Below, in pieces: positions 16,359 through 25,444 of a stretch of 64,000 nt of DNA. Source of the DNA: Micromonospora aurantiaca ATCC 27029 (lineage in GTDB: Bacteria > Actinomycetota > Actinomycetes > Mycobacteriales > Micromonosporaceae); contig NC_014391.1 in the NCBI RefSeq assembly GCF_000145235.1, positions 124,001 through 188,000 on the forward strand. Reading direction: 5' to 3'. The translations under genes and the position numbers were made by a program. The number at the start of each line of letters is the position of its first letter. Positions within the stretch are counted from its first letter, which is position 1. The notes beneath the pieces were generated by a model. The model saw only the letters and a list, made by a program, of their open reading frames with translations. It was not told where the DNA came from and ran no database searches.

Positions 16359-18194
16359 TCAGGACTCGTCCATGCCCCGCAGGACCAGCGGCACGCGGGT
16401 CGCGCCGCCGGTGACCACCCGGACCGGCACGCCCCAGTCCTGCCGGGTCAGGTGGCAGGCCGCGTGCTCGATGTCGGCGTCGCAGGTCGCCGCCTGGGCG
16501 GTCACCTGGAGCACGCCCTGCGCCACGTCGCCGCTGACCACCAGCTTGCGGGACAGGTCGGTGGTCGTGCCGGCACCCTCGACCAGCAGCTCCGGCGGGG
16601 ACGCCGAGACCACGAGCCGGGTCGACGGCCCGTACGTGTCGTCGAGCTTCTGCCCCGGCGCCGGCGTGAAGATCACATCGAGCGTCAGCTCCCCGGCCGC
16701 CACGTCTGTGGGCTTGCGTTCCAGCCGGTGCCGGGGGCCGTCCACCGTGTTGGCCCCGGCCGACGTCAGCGCGCCCGGCGCCAGCCGGGTCAGCCGGTGC
16801 GCGGCCGACTCGACCACCAGCACGTCGCCCTCGCCGGTGAGCACCAGGTCGCTCGGCTCGGCCAGCCCGTCCGCCACGGTGCCCACCTGGCCGGTCTCCG
16901 GGTCGAAGCGGCGAACCGCCCCGTTGTACGTGTCCGCGATCAGCACCGAGCCGTCGGGCAGCGCGCACACGCCCAGCGGGTGCTGGAGCAACGCCTGGTC
17001 GGCCGGGCCGTCGACGTGCCCGAAGTCGAACAGGCCCTGACCGACTGCGGTGTGCATCTCGCCGTCGGAGACCCACCGGATCGCGCTGGTCTCGCTGTCG
17101 GCCACCCAGAGGCGGGAGCCGTCGGCCGAGACCGACAACCCGGACGGCTGGGCCATCCACACGTCCGGCAGCGGGCCGTCGCGCAGCGCCTCGACAGTGG
17201 TCCCGGCGTACATGCCGGCGGTCCGCTTGATCGGGTCGAACCACCAGAGCTGGTGGATACCGGCCATCGCCACGACCACCCGGTCGTCGTACCAGGCCAC
17301 GTCCCAGGGGGAGGAGAGGTCGACCGCGCGGGCGTCGTGCGCGTGGTCGTCGACAGTCGAGCGCCACTGCCGTCCGGTGCCGGCCACCGTGACCACCTCG
17401 CCGGAGGACAGCCGTACGCCGCGCAGCAGGTGGTTGACCGTGTCCGCGACGACCACGTCGTAGCCGGCCACCTCTGCGACGTGCGGCGGCAGCAGGCAGA
17501 GCCCCTGCGGCTCGGCGAACGTGGCGGCGGAGGCCGGGCCGTCGGTGCGGCCCCGGGAACCGGCGCCGATGCGGCGGACCACCGTCTCGCCGTCGGCGGC
17601 CAGCTCGACCAGGGAGTGCCGGGCCGAGTCGCTGACCAGCAGGTTCCCGCCGTCGAGCGGCAGCGCCTTGCCGGGGAACCGCAGGACGGTGTCCGGCTCG
17701 GCCGGCGGCACGTACGGGCCCTCGCCCCGGTGCAGGGTGCCCTTCGCCTCGTGGCCGGCGATCAGTTCGTCGATCAGCCGGGCCAGCCCTTCGGCGTGCC
17801 CCTCGCCGGCCATGGTGGCGACCACGTACCCCTCGGGGTCGACCACGGCGAGCGTCGGCCACGCCTTGGCCGCGTACTGCTGCCACATGTCCATCTCGGC
17901 GTCGTCGAGCACCGGGTGGTGCACGCCGTAGCGCTCGACGGCTGCGGCCAGCGCCGCCGGGTCCTTCTCGTGCTCGAACTTCGGCGAGTGCACGCCGATC
18001 ACGACCAGGACGTCGCCGTACTTGTCTTCGAGCGGACGCAGCTCGTCGAGCACGTGCAGGCAGTTGATGCAGCAGAACGTCCAGAAATCGAGCAGGACGA
18101 TCTTGCCGCGCAGGTCGGCCAGCGTGACGGCCTTGCCGCCGGTGTTCAGCCAGGCCCGACCCCGCAGTTCCGGTGCCCGTACGCGTGCGCTCAT
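16359..18194 (-). CDS. NHLRC2-like protein: thioredoxin-like domain plus NHL repeats
   Basis: A 611-residue protein with the layout of vertebrate NHLRC2. Residues 1-155: thioredoxin-like domain with the redox motif FWTFCCINCLHVLDEL. Residues 165-480: NHL beta-propeller repeats (FPGKALPLDGGNLLVSDSAR, VVADTVNHLLRGV, LWVADSETSAIRWV, VLIADTYNGAVRRF). Residues 490-611: a beta-sandwich. No signal peptide, so probably cytoplasmic. Function in bacteria is not established. I start at ATG 18194 (MSARVRAPELRG); the longer frame is GC-driven. The start overlaps no other gene. Confidence 0.88.
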   Translation of the reverse strand: MSARVRAPELRGRAWLNTGGKAVTLADLRGKIVLLDFWTFCCINCLHVLDELRPLEDKYGDVLVVIGVHSPKFEHEKDPAALAAAVERYGVHHPVLDDAEMDMWQQYAAKAWPTLAVVDPEGYVVATMAGEGHAEGLARLIDELIAGHEAKGTLHRGEGPYVPPAEPDTVLRFPGKALPLDGGNLLVSDSARHSLVELAADGETVVRRIGAGSRGRTDGPASAATFAEPQGLCLLPPHVAEVAGYDVVVADTVNHLLRGVRLSSGEVVTVAGTGRQWRSTVDDHAHDARAVDLSSPWDVAWYDDRVVVAMAGIHQLWWFDPIKRTAGMYAGTTVEALRDGPLPDVWMAQPSGLSVSADGSRLWVADSETSAIRWVSDGEMHTAVGQGLFDFGHVDGPADQALLQHPLGVCALPDGSVLIADTYNGAVRRFDPETGQVGTVADGLAEPSDLVLTGEGDVLVVESAAHRLTRLAPGALTSAGANTVDGPRHRLERKPTDVAAGELTLDVIFTPAPGQKLDDTYGPSTRLVVSASPPELLVEGAGTTTDLSRKLVVSGDVAQGVLQVTAQAATCDADIEHAACHLTRQDWGVPVRVVTGGATRVPLVLRGMDES

Positions 18195-18264
18195 GCCCCC
18201 ATCGTGCCGCACCGGCCGGGCGTGCTCCCGGCGATCCCGGGGTGAACAGACGCACACCGGAACG

Positions 18265-18305
18265 ACGCGGAGCGCCCACCCCGGTGAGGGATGGACGCTC
18301 CGCGT
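18265..18305 (-). terminator. Terminator after the LppU-like gene
   Basis: ACGCGGAGCG pairs with CGCTCCGCGT across about 21 bases, starting 9 bases beyond the LppU-like stop on the minus strand. It separates that gene from the NHL gene downstream. Confidence 0.6.
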
Positions 18306-18313
18306 ACGTGCGG

Positions 18314-21091
18314 TTACTGGCCGGCGGGCTTCAGGCAGAGCACCCGGGTGGTCCCGCCGCTCTCGACCGAGACCGAGGGCTGCGCCAGATCGGCGCACTT
18401 GTCCTTGTTGTCCACCTTCGACACCACGCTGAACGCTCCCGGCTCACCGCAGTCGGCGGCCACGGCGCTCGTGCCGGACTGCTTCACGCAGGAGCCGACC
18501 GCCGGGTCGAAGCCGGCCGACTTGTCGTCGCCGACCTTGCCGAGCAGCGTGAGCAGACCCAGCGGTACGGCGAGGATGAGTACCGCCGCGATCAGCACGG
18601 CGGCGAGCACCCGGCCGTTGCGCACCTTCGGCGGGGGCGCCTCGGTCTGCGACTCGGCGGCGTCCGGCTTGAACGCGTCGAAGCGGCCCTGCTCCGGCTC
18701 GGTGCCGGGCCCGTCCTGCGACCAGGCCGGCGGGGCCTGCTGGGGCGGCGGCGGGAAGGCGTTGCCGCCGCCAGCCGGGCCCTGGCCGGGCACCGCGACC
18801 GAGGCGCGTCCCCCGGCCGACGGGCCGAACCGGTCCTGCTCGCCGAACGGCTCGGGCCGGCCGGCCGGGCTGCCGAACGGCGCCTGCTGCCCGCCCGGAC
18901 CGCCGAACGGGTCCTGCTGGCCGGGGCCGCCGAACGCATCCTGCTGGCCGCCCGGGGCGCCGAACGGGTCCGGCCGCCCACCCGGGCCGCCGAACGCGTC
19001 CTGGCCGCCGGGAGCGCCGTACGGGCTCTGCGGGCCGCCGAACGGGTCACGGGCGGAGTCGGGCTGCTCGCCGCCCGGGTGCACGCCGTTGGCGGGACGG
19101 GTGTTGCCGGGCGTGTCCACGAAGGACGGCACGCCGACCGGGAACGCCGGCGGCGCGGCGGGCGAGGAGGGCGCGCCCGCATACCCGTGCGGGCCGTCGG
19201 CGTCCTCGGACCGGGACTGCGGGCCGGGGAAGCCGTTGCCGTGCGGCCCGTCCTGGCCGGGGAACCCGGACTCGTCCTGCTCGGGAGCCTCGTCGGGCTC
19301 CGGGCGGGCGGGCCGCCCGTACACCCGGGGTTGCGGCGCCGGGCCACTGGTCGGCAGCGGCTGGTCGGACGGCGGGGTGACCCGGCTGGCCACCGGGACC
19401 GACGCGCTCGCCGAGACCGGGCCGCCCTCCGGGGAGGTACGCGGTCCGGGAACGGCTGGCGACTGCGGCTCGTTCCAGCCGCCGTCGCCGCGCTCCGGCT
19501 CGTACCCCTGGGGTTCGGGGCCCGGGTGGTCGGCGGGCGACGACGCGGCCAGCGCGGCGCCCGGCACCCGCTGCTGCTGTGCCGGCAGCGGCACCGCGTT
19601 GCCGGGGGAGATGCCCGGCGCGGGCGCGGGCTGGTAGGCCGGGGCGGAGTCCTCGGACCGGCCCCACGCCTCGGCCGGCGACCACGGCTCGGGCGACGGT
19701 GCGGCCGGACGCTCGTCCTGGTTGCCGCCCCAGCCGGCGGGCGCGTCGGGCGACGGCACGGACACGCTCGCGCGGGCCTCGGCCGGCGCGGCGGCACCCC
19801 AGGCGGGCTGCGCTGGCTCGTCCGACGGCCGCCCGGGCTCGTGCTGCTGCGGTACGGAGGCCGCGCCGCTCCAGGCGCCGGCCTGCTCACCGGAGTCACG
19901 CTGCTGCGGTACGGCGGTGCCGTCACCCCAGCCGCCGGCCTGCCGGCTCTGGTTCGGCTCCCAGCCGCCCGGCTGTGCCGCCTCGGCGGGGCTCGCGGCG
20001 CGCCCGGCGGCCCAGCCGCCCGAGCGGTCCGGGTCCTCGGTGCGGGCGGGCTCGTCCCAGCCGCCGGACCGGTTCTCGGCCTGCGGGGCGGGCCAGCCGC
20101 CGGAACGCTGTCCCTCGTCGTGCTGCGGGCCACCGGTCGCCCGCCAGCCGCCGCTGTCCTCGGCGGAGCGGTTGTCCTGATCGGACTGCTCCGGAGTGGA
20201 CCAGGCGTTGTCCGGCCGGGCGGCGCCCGGCACGGAGACCGCGGCGGCGGCACGGGCGGGCGGGTCGGCCGGCGGCCAGGTGGCACCGGTCTGCTGACCC
20301 GGCGCCCAGGCCGGCTGGCTCTCCCGCGGGTTCCAGCCGCCCGAGCGGTTCGGGTCGTCGGACGCGGCGGGCTGCTCGTCGCGCGGATTCCAGCCGCCGG
20401 AGCGGTTCGGGTCGTCCTGCTGCTGTGCGGCGGCCCAGCCACCGGCGCGACCGGAGGCGTCCTCGTGCTGCCCGCCGGTGGGCGCGAAGCCGCCGGAGCG
20501 GTGCGGGTCGTCAGCTGGGGCGGGCGTGACCCAGGTCTCGTTCGGCACGGTGGCCGGGGCGGGCACGTAACCGGTGCCGCGGGCGGCCGGGTCACCGGAC
20601 GGCGACCAGCCCGGCTGCTCGCCGGAGCCCCACCCGGGTCGGTTCTGCTCGGCGGCCCAGGGGGCCTGCGACGGCTCGGCCGGGCTGCCCGGCGGCGTGG
20701 CGGCCCAGGCGGGCGGCGCCTGCTCGGCGCCGCGATCAGGGCCGGACTGCTCCTGGTTGCCCCAGGAGGGGCCACCGGAACCGGCCCAGGCGGGGTTGCC
20801 CTGGTCGTTGCCGCCCCAGGCGGGCTGCGGGACCTGGGCGGTCGCCCGCCCGGTCACCGGCTGCCCGGCGGGCGGGGCCCACGCGGGTGGCTGGTCGTCG
20901 TTCGCGGCCCAGGCCGGGGCCGGCTGCGCGGGCCGACCGGCCGGCGGGGGCGGTGCCCAGCCGAGGTCGGGTGCGCCGTTGTACCCGTTGTCCTGCTGCG
21001 CCGGCTGATCGCCGTACGGCACCGGTCCGCCGGTGCCCGGCGACACCTCGCCCGGCTCCTGGCCGGGGCGGTGCGGAGCCTCGGACGTCAT
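18314..21091 (-). CDS. Very long low-complexity membrane protein with C-terminal LppU/SCO3897-like domain
   Basis: A 925-residue protein. Residues 1 to about 820 are disordered, rich in Gly, Pro, Gln, Ser, Ala and Trp, with two repeat types: ten or so GGW/GGF motifs, six of them RSGGW or RSGGF, followed by a DPFGGP-type array (DPFGGPQ, DAFGGPG, DPFGAPG, DPFGGPG). Then comes one membrane helix (VLAAVLIAAVLILAVPLGLL) and an external domain of about 80 residues with four cysteines (VGSCVKQ, VAADCGEPG, DKCADLAQP, RVLCLKPAGQ) typical of LppU/SCO3897 proteins. The N-terminus would be cytoplasmic. GGAGG precedes ATG 21091. Function unknown. Confidence 0.8.
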   Translation of the reverse strand: MTSEAPHRPGQEPGEVSPGTGGPVPYGDQPAQQDNGYNGAPDLGWAPPPPAGRPAQPAPAWAANDDQPPAWAPPAGQPVTGRATAQVPQPAWGGNDQGNPAWAGSGGPSWGNQEQSGPDRGAEQAPPAWAATPPGSPAEPSQAPWAAEQNRPGWGSGEQPGWSPSGDPAARGTGYVPAPATVPNETWVTPAPADDPHRSGGFAPTGGQHEDASGRAGGWAAAQQQDDPNRSGGWNPRDEQPAASDDPNRSGGWNPRESQPAWAPGQQTGATWPPADPPARAAAAVSVPGAARPDNAWSTPEQSDQDNRSAEDSGGWRATGGPQHDEGQRSGGWPAPQAENRSGGWDEPARTEDPDRSGGWAAGRAASPAEAAQPGGWEPNQSRQAGGWGDGTAVPQQRDSGEQAGAWSGAASVPQQHEPGRPSDEPAQPAWGAAAPAEARASVSVPSPDAPAGWGGNQDERPAAPSPEPWSPAEAWGRSEDSAPAYQPAPAPGISPGNAVPLPAQQQRVPGAALAASSPADHPGPEPQGYEPERGDGGWNEPQSPAVPGPRTSPEGGPVSASASVPVASRVTPPSDQPLPTSGPAPQPRVYGRPARPEPDEAPEQDESGFPGQDGPHGNGFPGPQSRSEDADGPHGYAGAPSSPAAPPAFPVGVPSFVDTPGNTRPANGVHPGGEQPDSARDPFGGPQSPYGAPGGQDAFGGPGGRPDPFGAPGGQQDAFGGPGQQDPFGGPGGQQAPFGSPAGRPEPFGEQDRFGPSAGGRASVAVPGQGPAGGGNAFPPPPQQAPPAWSQDGPGTEPEQGRFDAFKPDAAESQTEAPPPKVRNGRVLAAVLIAAVLILAVPLGLLTLLGKVGDDKSAGFDPAVGSCVKQSGTSAVAADCGEPGAFSVVSKVDNKDKCADLAQPSVSVESGGTTRVLCLKPAGQ

Positions 21092-21303
21092 GGGTGCGCC
21101 TCCTCCATCACAGGTCGGCCGCCGATGCCGGTCGGGGGAACCGTCGGCACGGCTGCCGGCGTCGCCGGCGGGTACCGGCCGTGCGGGCTCCCCGCACCGT
21201 ATCCGGTGGTCGCCCGGGGCCGCCCGGGGGAGCATCAGCGGTCACCGAAAGCCACCGGACGACGTCGATGGGTTTCGTTGTCCCGCGTCCGTCCGGAGTC
21301 AGC

Positions 21304-21325
21304 CGGTTGGCGACCGTGCCAACCG
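21304..21325. promoter_or_regulatory. Inverted repeat CGGTTGGC-N6-GCCAACCG
   Basis: Perfect 8-bp arms around 6 bases, 213 bases before the LppU-like ATG. Short, symmetric and isolated, so more like an operator than a terminator. Confidence 0.4.
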
Positions 21326-21376
21326 TACCGGGCGGTGGAGCGAGGTGGAATCCCGGTGCCGACCGACACCGATACG

Positions 21377-21410
21377 CCGAAGACCCGCCCGGTGCCGGGC
21401 GGGTCTTCGG
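21377..21410 (-). terminator. Terminator of the 45-residue gene
   Basis: CCGAAGACCCGCCCGG pairs with its complement over 14-16 bp with a tiny loop, 29 bases beyond the stop of the small minus-strand gene. Confidence 0.75.
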
Positions 21411-21439
21411 ACTGGAGGAGGTGAGAAAGGTCGATGGCG

Positions 21440-21577
21440 TCAGCTCATGTGACGCTGGGCGATGGCGAGAAGCTCCTCGCGGACCGCGGGCGAGTTGGCG
21501 GAACGCAGCGCGTGCTCGATGGCGCGGGCGCGGCGGTTGGCGTCGCGGCGGGTGCGGATTCGCTCGATCATGCTCAT
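21440..21577 (-). CDS. Small basic protein, 45 residues, unknown function
   Basis: Translates as MSMIERIRTRRDANRRARAI followed by EHALRSANSPAVREELLAIA and QRHMS: two amphipathic helices, the first strongly basic. A strong GGAGGAGAG ribosome site lies 7 bases upstream, a dedicated terminator follows, and an AT-rich 224-base promoter region precedes it, so it looks like a real single-gene transcript although it is too short for usual gene-calling cut-offs. I do not recognise a named family. A regulatory or nucleoid-associated role is possible but only a guess. Confidence 0.75.
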   Translation of the reverse strand: MSMIERIRTRRDANRRARAIEHALRSANSPAVREELLAIAQRHMS

Positions 21578-21682
21578 CTCGGGTCTCTCCTCCTGGCTAT
21601 TCGGTTGTCAGCCCCTTGATGTCTCTATTTAAGCGCACCGGGACGCCCATCGCCATCGATTATTAGGTGAGCTGAACCACGT

Positions 21683-21699
21683 ACCTAAGGATCGTAGGT
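21683..21699. promoter_or_regulatory. Inverted repeat ACCTA-N7-TAGGT upstream of the 45-aa gene
   Basis: Perfect 5-bp arms in the AT-rich region 106 bases before the small gene's ATG; next to it is TTATTAGGTGA, another TAGGT. Candidate operator; partner unknown. Confidence 0.3.
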
Positions 21700-21732
21700 G
21701 TTCACACCCTCGGATCCGACGAATCCGTTCCC

Positions 21733-21786
21733 AAAAAAGTCACGGCCGGTGTGCCGGGCGTTCACCCGTGGCACACCGGCCGTGAC
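21733..21786 (-). terminator. Rho-independent terminator of the 2-oxoacid dehydrogenase operon
   Basis: A 17-bp perfect stem (GTCACGGCCGGTGTGCC) with a 14-base loop, followed on the minus strand by six consecutive T residues. It is the only terminator in the window with a clear U-tract. Confidence 0.92.
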
Positions 21787-21801
21787 CGGAGCGGTGGTGC
21801 G

Positions 21802-23271
21802 TCAGGTCCAGGCGAGCAGCGCCGCCTCCGGGTCGGCCAGGAAGTCCCCGATGTCGCGGAGGAACTTCGAACCCAGCTCACCGTCGATGATCCGGTGGTC
21901 GAAGGACAGGCCCAGCGTGGTCACCAGGCGCGGCTTCACCTTGCCCTTGTGCACCCACGGCTGCTCCCGTACCGCGCCGAAGGCGAGGATCGCCGACTCA
22001 CCCGGGGGCAGGATGGGCGTACCGGTGTCGACGCCGAAGACCCCGACGTTGGTGATGGTGAGCGTGCCGCCGGACATGTCCGCCGGGGACGTCTTGCCCG
22101 ACTTCGCGGTCTGCACCAGTTCCGTCATCGCGTCCGCCAGCTCGCGCAGCGAGAGCCGCCCGGCGTCCTTGATGTTCGGCACGATCAGGCCGCGCTCGGT
22201 GGCCGCCGCGATGCCGAGGTTGACGTACTCCTTCACCACGATCTCGTCGCCGGCCCAGGTCGAGTTGACCATCGGGTGCCGCTTGACGGCCAGGAGCACC
22301 GCCTTGGCGACCAGCAGCAGCGGCGAGACGCGCACGTCCCGCCACTCGCGCCGGTCACGCAGCCGGTCCAGCGCCTTCATCGCCCGGGTCACGTCGACGG
22401 TCAGGAACTCCGTCACGTGCGGGGCGGTGAACGCCGAGCGGGCCATGTTCTCCGCGGTGAGCTTGCGTACCCCCTTGACCGGGATGCGCTGCTCGCGGTC
22501 CGCGCCGAAGCTCGCGGCCGACGCGGCAGGCGCCGCGACCGTCAGCGGCTCGGCCGCCGCCGGGGCCGCGCTCGCCGCCCGCTGTACGTCCTCACGGGTG
22601 ATCGAGCCGAGCGGACCCGAGCCGGTGAGCGTGGCCAGGTCGATGCCGAGATCCTTCGCCAGCTTGCGGACCGGCGGCTTGGCCAGAACCGGGCCGGAGA
22701 CCCGGCCGTTGCCGTTGACCGCCGGCGCCGGAGCGGGCGCCACCGGCGCGGGAGCGACAGGCGCGGGTGCCACCGGGGCGGCGGCCTGAACCGGTGCCGC
22801 GGCCGGCGCGTCGCCCTTGCGGGGGCGACGCTTGGCCGGGGCGTTGCGCGGGCCGTAGCCGACCAGCACGGCGGTACGCCCACCCGGGGCCACACCACCG
22901 ATCAGGCCCGGCTCGACCATGCCCTCGGCCGGCGCGACCTGGACCGCTGCGAGCGACGCGGCCGACGGGGCGGGCAGCTCCGACGCCGGGGTCGCGGTCG
23001 TCGACTCCTCGATCGGCCCGGCGTTCGGGTCGGTGTCGATCGCGATGATCGGTACGCCGACCTCGACCGTCGACCCCTCCGGGTGGAAGATCGCCTGCAC
23101 CCGGCCGGCCCACTTCGCCGGGATCTCGACCGCCGCCTTGGCGGTCTCCACCTCGACGATCGGCTGGTTCAGCTCGATGTCGTCGCCGACCTTGACCAGC
23201 CAGGCGAGGATCTCGCCCTCGGTCAGGCCCTCGCCCAGGTCGGGAAGGTTGAACTCCTTGATCCGGGACAT
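21802..23271 (-). CDS. Dihydrolipoamide acyltransferase (E2) of a 2-oxoacid dehydrogenase complex
   Basis: A 489-residue E2. Residues 1-80: one lipoyl domain with the lipoylated lysine in VEVETAKAAVEIP. Residues 125-205: Ala/Pro-rich linker. Residues 208-245: peripheral-subunit-binding domain (VRKLAKDLGIDLATLTGSGP). Residues 265-489: catalytic acyltransferase ending with the active-site motif LSFDHRIIDG. One lipoyl domain and the operon order E1alpha-E1beta-E2 fit the actinobacterial branched-chain (bkdC) type, though pyruvate cannot be excluded. No E3 gene is nearby. The ATG lies 5 bases after the E1beta stop. Confidence 0.92.
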   Translation of the reverse strand: MSRIKEFNLPDLGEGLTEGEILAWLVKVGDDIELNQPIVEVETAKAAVEIPAKWAGRVQAIFHPEGSTVEVGVPIIAIDTDPNAGPIEESTTATPASELPAPSAASLAAVQVAPAEGMVEPGLIGGVAPGGRTAVLVGYGPRNAPAKRRPRKGDAPAAAPVQAAAPVAPAPVAPAPVAPAPAPAVNGNGRVSGPVLAKPPVRKLAKDLGIDLATLTGSGPLGSITREDVQRAASAAPAAAEPLTVAAPAASAASFGADREQRIPVKGVRKLTAENMARSAFTAPHVTEFLTVDVTRAMKALDRLRDRREWRDVRVSPLLLVAKAVLLAVKRHPMVNSTWAGDEIVVKEYVNLGIAAATERGLIVPNIKDAGRLSLRELADAMTELVQTAKSGKTSPADMSGGTLTITNVGVFGVDTGTPILPPGESAILAFGAVREQPWVHKGKVKPRLVTTLGLSFDHRIIDGELGSKFLRDIGDFLADPEAALLAWT

Positions 23272-23276
23272 GCCGC

Positions 23277-24266
23277 TCACCAGCCGAACGTGCGGTCGAC
23301 GGCGTCGAGCACCCGGTCCAGGTCGGGCAGGTACTCCTCCTCCACCCGGGCGGCCGGGTAGGGGGTGTCGAAGCCGGTCACCCGCAGCACCGGGGACTCC
23401 AGGGAGTAGAAGCACTCCTCGGTGATCCGGGCCGCGATCTCCGACCCGAGACCCAGGTTGCCCGGGGCCTCGTGCACGACCACGCAGCGGCCGGTGCGCC
23501 GCACCGACTCGTACGCGGCGGTCAGGTCCAGCGGCGAGATCGTCCGCAGGTCGATGACCTCCAGCTCGCGGCCGTCCTCGGCGGCGGCGGTGGCCGCGTC
23601 GAGCGCGGTGCGGACCATCGGGCCGTACGCCAGGACCGTCGCGTCGGCGCCGGGCCGCGCGACCCGGGCCGAGTGCAGCGGGTACGCGTCGGCGATCGGC
23701 GCGTCCAGGTCCACCGGACCCTTCTCCCAGTAGCGCCGCTTCGGCTCCAGGAACACGATCGGATCGTCCGACGCGATCGCCTGCTGGATCATCACGTACG
23801 CGTCCTGCGGGTTCGCGCAGCTCACCACCTTGAGACCGGCGGTGTGCGCGAAGTACGCCTCGGGCGACTCGGAGTGGTGCTCGACAGCGCCGATGCCGCC
23901 GCCGAACGGGATGCGGATGACCATCGGGATCCGCACCTTGCCCTGCGAGCGGTAGTGCATCTTCGCCACCTGCGACACGATCTGGTCGTACGCGGGGTAG
24001 ACGAAGCCGTCGAACTGGATCTCGCAGACCGGCCGGAAGCCACGGATGGCCAGGCCGACGGCGGTGCCGATGATGCCGGACTCGGCCAGCGGGGTGTCGA
24101 TCACGCGCTGGTCGCCGAAGTCCTTCTGGAGGCCGTCGGTGATCCGGAACACGCCGCCGAGCTTGCCGACGTCCTCGCCCATGATGACGACCTTGGGGTC
24201 GTTCTCCAGGGCCCGCCGCAGGCCGGTGTTGAGCGCCTTGCCGAGGGTGAGCGTCTCCGTGGCCAT
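23277..24266 (-). CDS. 2-oxoacid dehydrogenase E1 component, beta subunit
   Basis: A 329-residue transketolase-like beta subunit. VVIMGEDVGKLGGVFRITDG, DTPLAESGIIGTAVGLAIRG, EIQFDGFVYPAYDQIVSQ and GGGIGAVEHHSESPEAYFAH are characteristic, the last containing the conserved histidines near the TPP site. The ATG overlaps the E1alpha stop by one base (TGATG), so the genes are translationally coupled. By similarity it is the branched-chain type (bkdB), supplying acyl-CoA primers for iso/anteiso fatty acids; this is inference. Confidence 0.94.
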   Translation of the reverse strand: MATETLTLGKALNTGLRRALENDPKVVIMGEDVGKLGGVFRITDGLQKDFGDQRVIDTPLAESGIIGTAVGLAIRGFRPVCEIQFDGFVYPAYDQIVSQVAKMHYRSQGKVRIPMVIRIPFGGGIGAVEHHSESPEAYFAHTAGLKVVSCANPQDAYVMIQQAIASDDPIVFLEPKRRYWEKGPVDLDAPIADAYPLHSARVARPGADATVLAYGPMVRTALDAATAAAEDGRELEVIDLRTISPLDLTAAYESVRRTGRCVVVHEAPGNLGLGSEIAARITEECFYSLESPVLRVTGFDTPYPAARVEEEYLPDLDRVLDAVDRTFGW

Positions 24267-25444
24267 CAGTGCGCGCTCCCCTCGAAGGACTCCATGTACT
24301 GCGTGAACCGGGCCCGCTGCTCGTCCAGTTCGGGAGAGCCGTTGGGGTAGACGTGGTCGAACATGGTCACCGGCTGCGGGTCGGGCATGGCGAGCACGCG
24401 CTCGCGCAGGTGCACCGACTCGGTGCGGGCCTGCTCGTCGACCTCGGTGAAGAACGACTCGTCGGCGATCTTCTGCTTCGTCAGGAACGCCTTCATCCGG
24501 GCGATCGGGTCCTTCGCCTGCCACGCCTCGACCTCGCTGGCGATGCGGTAGCGGGTCGGGTCGTCGGAGGTGGTGTGCGCGCCCATCCGGTAGGTGTACG
24601 CCTCGATCAGGCTCGGGCCCTGGCCGTTGCGCGCGTTGTCCAGCGCGTGCCGGGTCACCGCGTACGACGCGAGCACGTCGTTACCGTCCACCCGGACACC
24701 GGGGAAGCCGAACCCGCCGGCCCGCCGGTACAGCGGCACGCGGGTCTGCCGCTCCAGCGGCTCGGAGATGGCGTACTGGTTGTTCTGGCAGAAGAACACC
24801 AGCGGGGCGTTGAAGACGCTGGCCCAGACGAACGACTCGTTGACGTCGCCCTGGCTGGTGGCGCCGTCGCCGAAGTAGGCGATGACCGCCTCGCCGTCCT
24901 CGCCGCCGGTCTTGCCGTCCATGGCGACACCCATGGCGTACCCGGTCGCGTGCAGGGTCTGAGCCCCGATCACGATCGTGTACATGTTGAACTTGAACTC
25001 GTTCGGATCCCAGCCGCCCTGGTCGACGCCGCGGAACAGGCCCAGCGGCATGATCGGGTCGATGCCGCGGCAGTAGAGCACGCCGTGCTCGCGGTAGGTC
25101 GGGAAGGCCATGTCCTGCGTACGCAGCGCCCGGCCGGAGCCGACCTGCGCGGCCTCCTGGCCCAGCAGGCTGGCCCACAGTCCCAGCTCGCCCTGGCGCT
25201 GCAGAGCGGTGGCCTCGGCGTCCAGCTTGCGGACCAGCACGAGGTCGCGGTACAGCCCGCGGTACTCCTCGTCGGTGAAGTCGACGCGGTACTCGGTCCC
25301 GTCCGGGCCGAGCGCGCTCTCGATCCGCTCACCCTCGGGGGTGAGCAGTTGTACGAGTTCCGGTTCACCGGTCGCGGCGGCGCGCCTGGTGCGGGGTGCG
25401 GCCCGCTTGCTGCGGGTGGCGGCCCCGGGGTCGCCCTTTGCCAT
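24266..25444 (-). CDS. 2-oxoacid dehydrogenase E1 component, alpha subunit
   Basis: A 392-residue TPP-dependent E1 alpha subunit. The thiamine-diphosphate motif is present as AVIAYFGDGATSQGDVNES ... FFCQNNQYAIS (GDG-X-NN). Also typical: LWASLLGQEAAQVGSGRAL, FPTYREHGVLYCRGID and TYRMGAHTTSDDPTRYR, the phosphorylation-loop region. The first 25 residues are a basic Ala-rich extension (MAKGDPGAATRSKRAAPR). GGGAGAG precedes the ATG. First gene of the operon; catalyses decarboxylation of the 2-oxoacid. Confidence 0.94.
   Translation of the reverse strand: MAKGDPGAATRSKRAAPRTRRAAATGEPELVQLLTPEGERIESALGPDGTEYRVDFTDEEYRGLYRDLVLVRKLDAEATALQRQGELGLWASLLGQEAAQVGSGRALRTQDMAFPTYREHGVLYCRGIDPIMPLGLFRGVDQGGWDPNEFKFNMYTIVIGAQTLHATGYAMGVAMDGKTGGEDGEAVIAYFGDGATSQGDVNESFVWASVFNAPLVFFCQNNQYAISEPLERQTRVPLYRRAGGFGFPGVRVDGNDVLASYAVTRHALDNARNGQGPSLIEAYTYRMGAHTTSDDPTRYRIASEVEAWQAKDPIARMKAFLTKQKIADESFFTEVDEQARTESVHLRERVLAMPDPQPVTMFDHVYPNGSPELDEQRARFTQYMESFEGSAH

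Larger units (their letters stand above)
21092..21439. other. 348-base gene-free stretch: LppU-like promoter region and 45-aa gene terminator
   Basis: Holds the upstream region of the LppU-like gene and the terminator of the small gene. The only other structure I see is the inverted repeat at 21304-21325. No open frame here has a ribosome site and conserved-looking sequence. Confidence 0.6.

Noticed and set aside
18173..21424. 1083-codon plus-strand frame over the LppU-like gene
   Set aside because: Antisense of a low-complexity gene. The minus-strand protein has a membrane helix, a four-Cys domain, start context and terminator; the plus-strand one has none.
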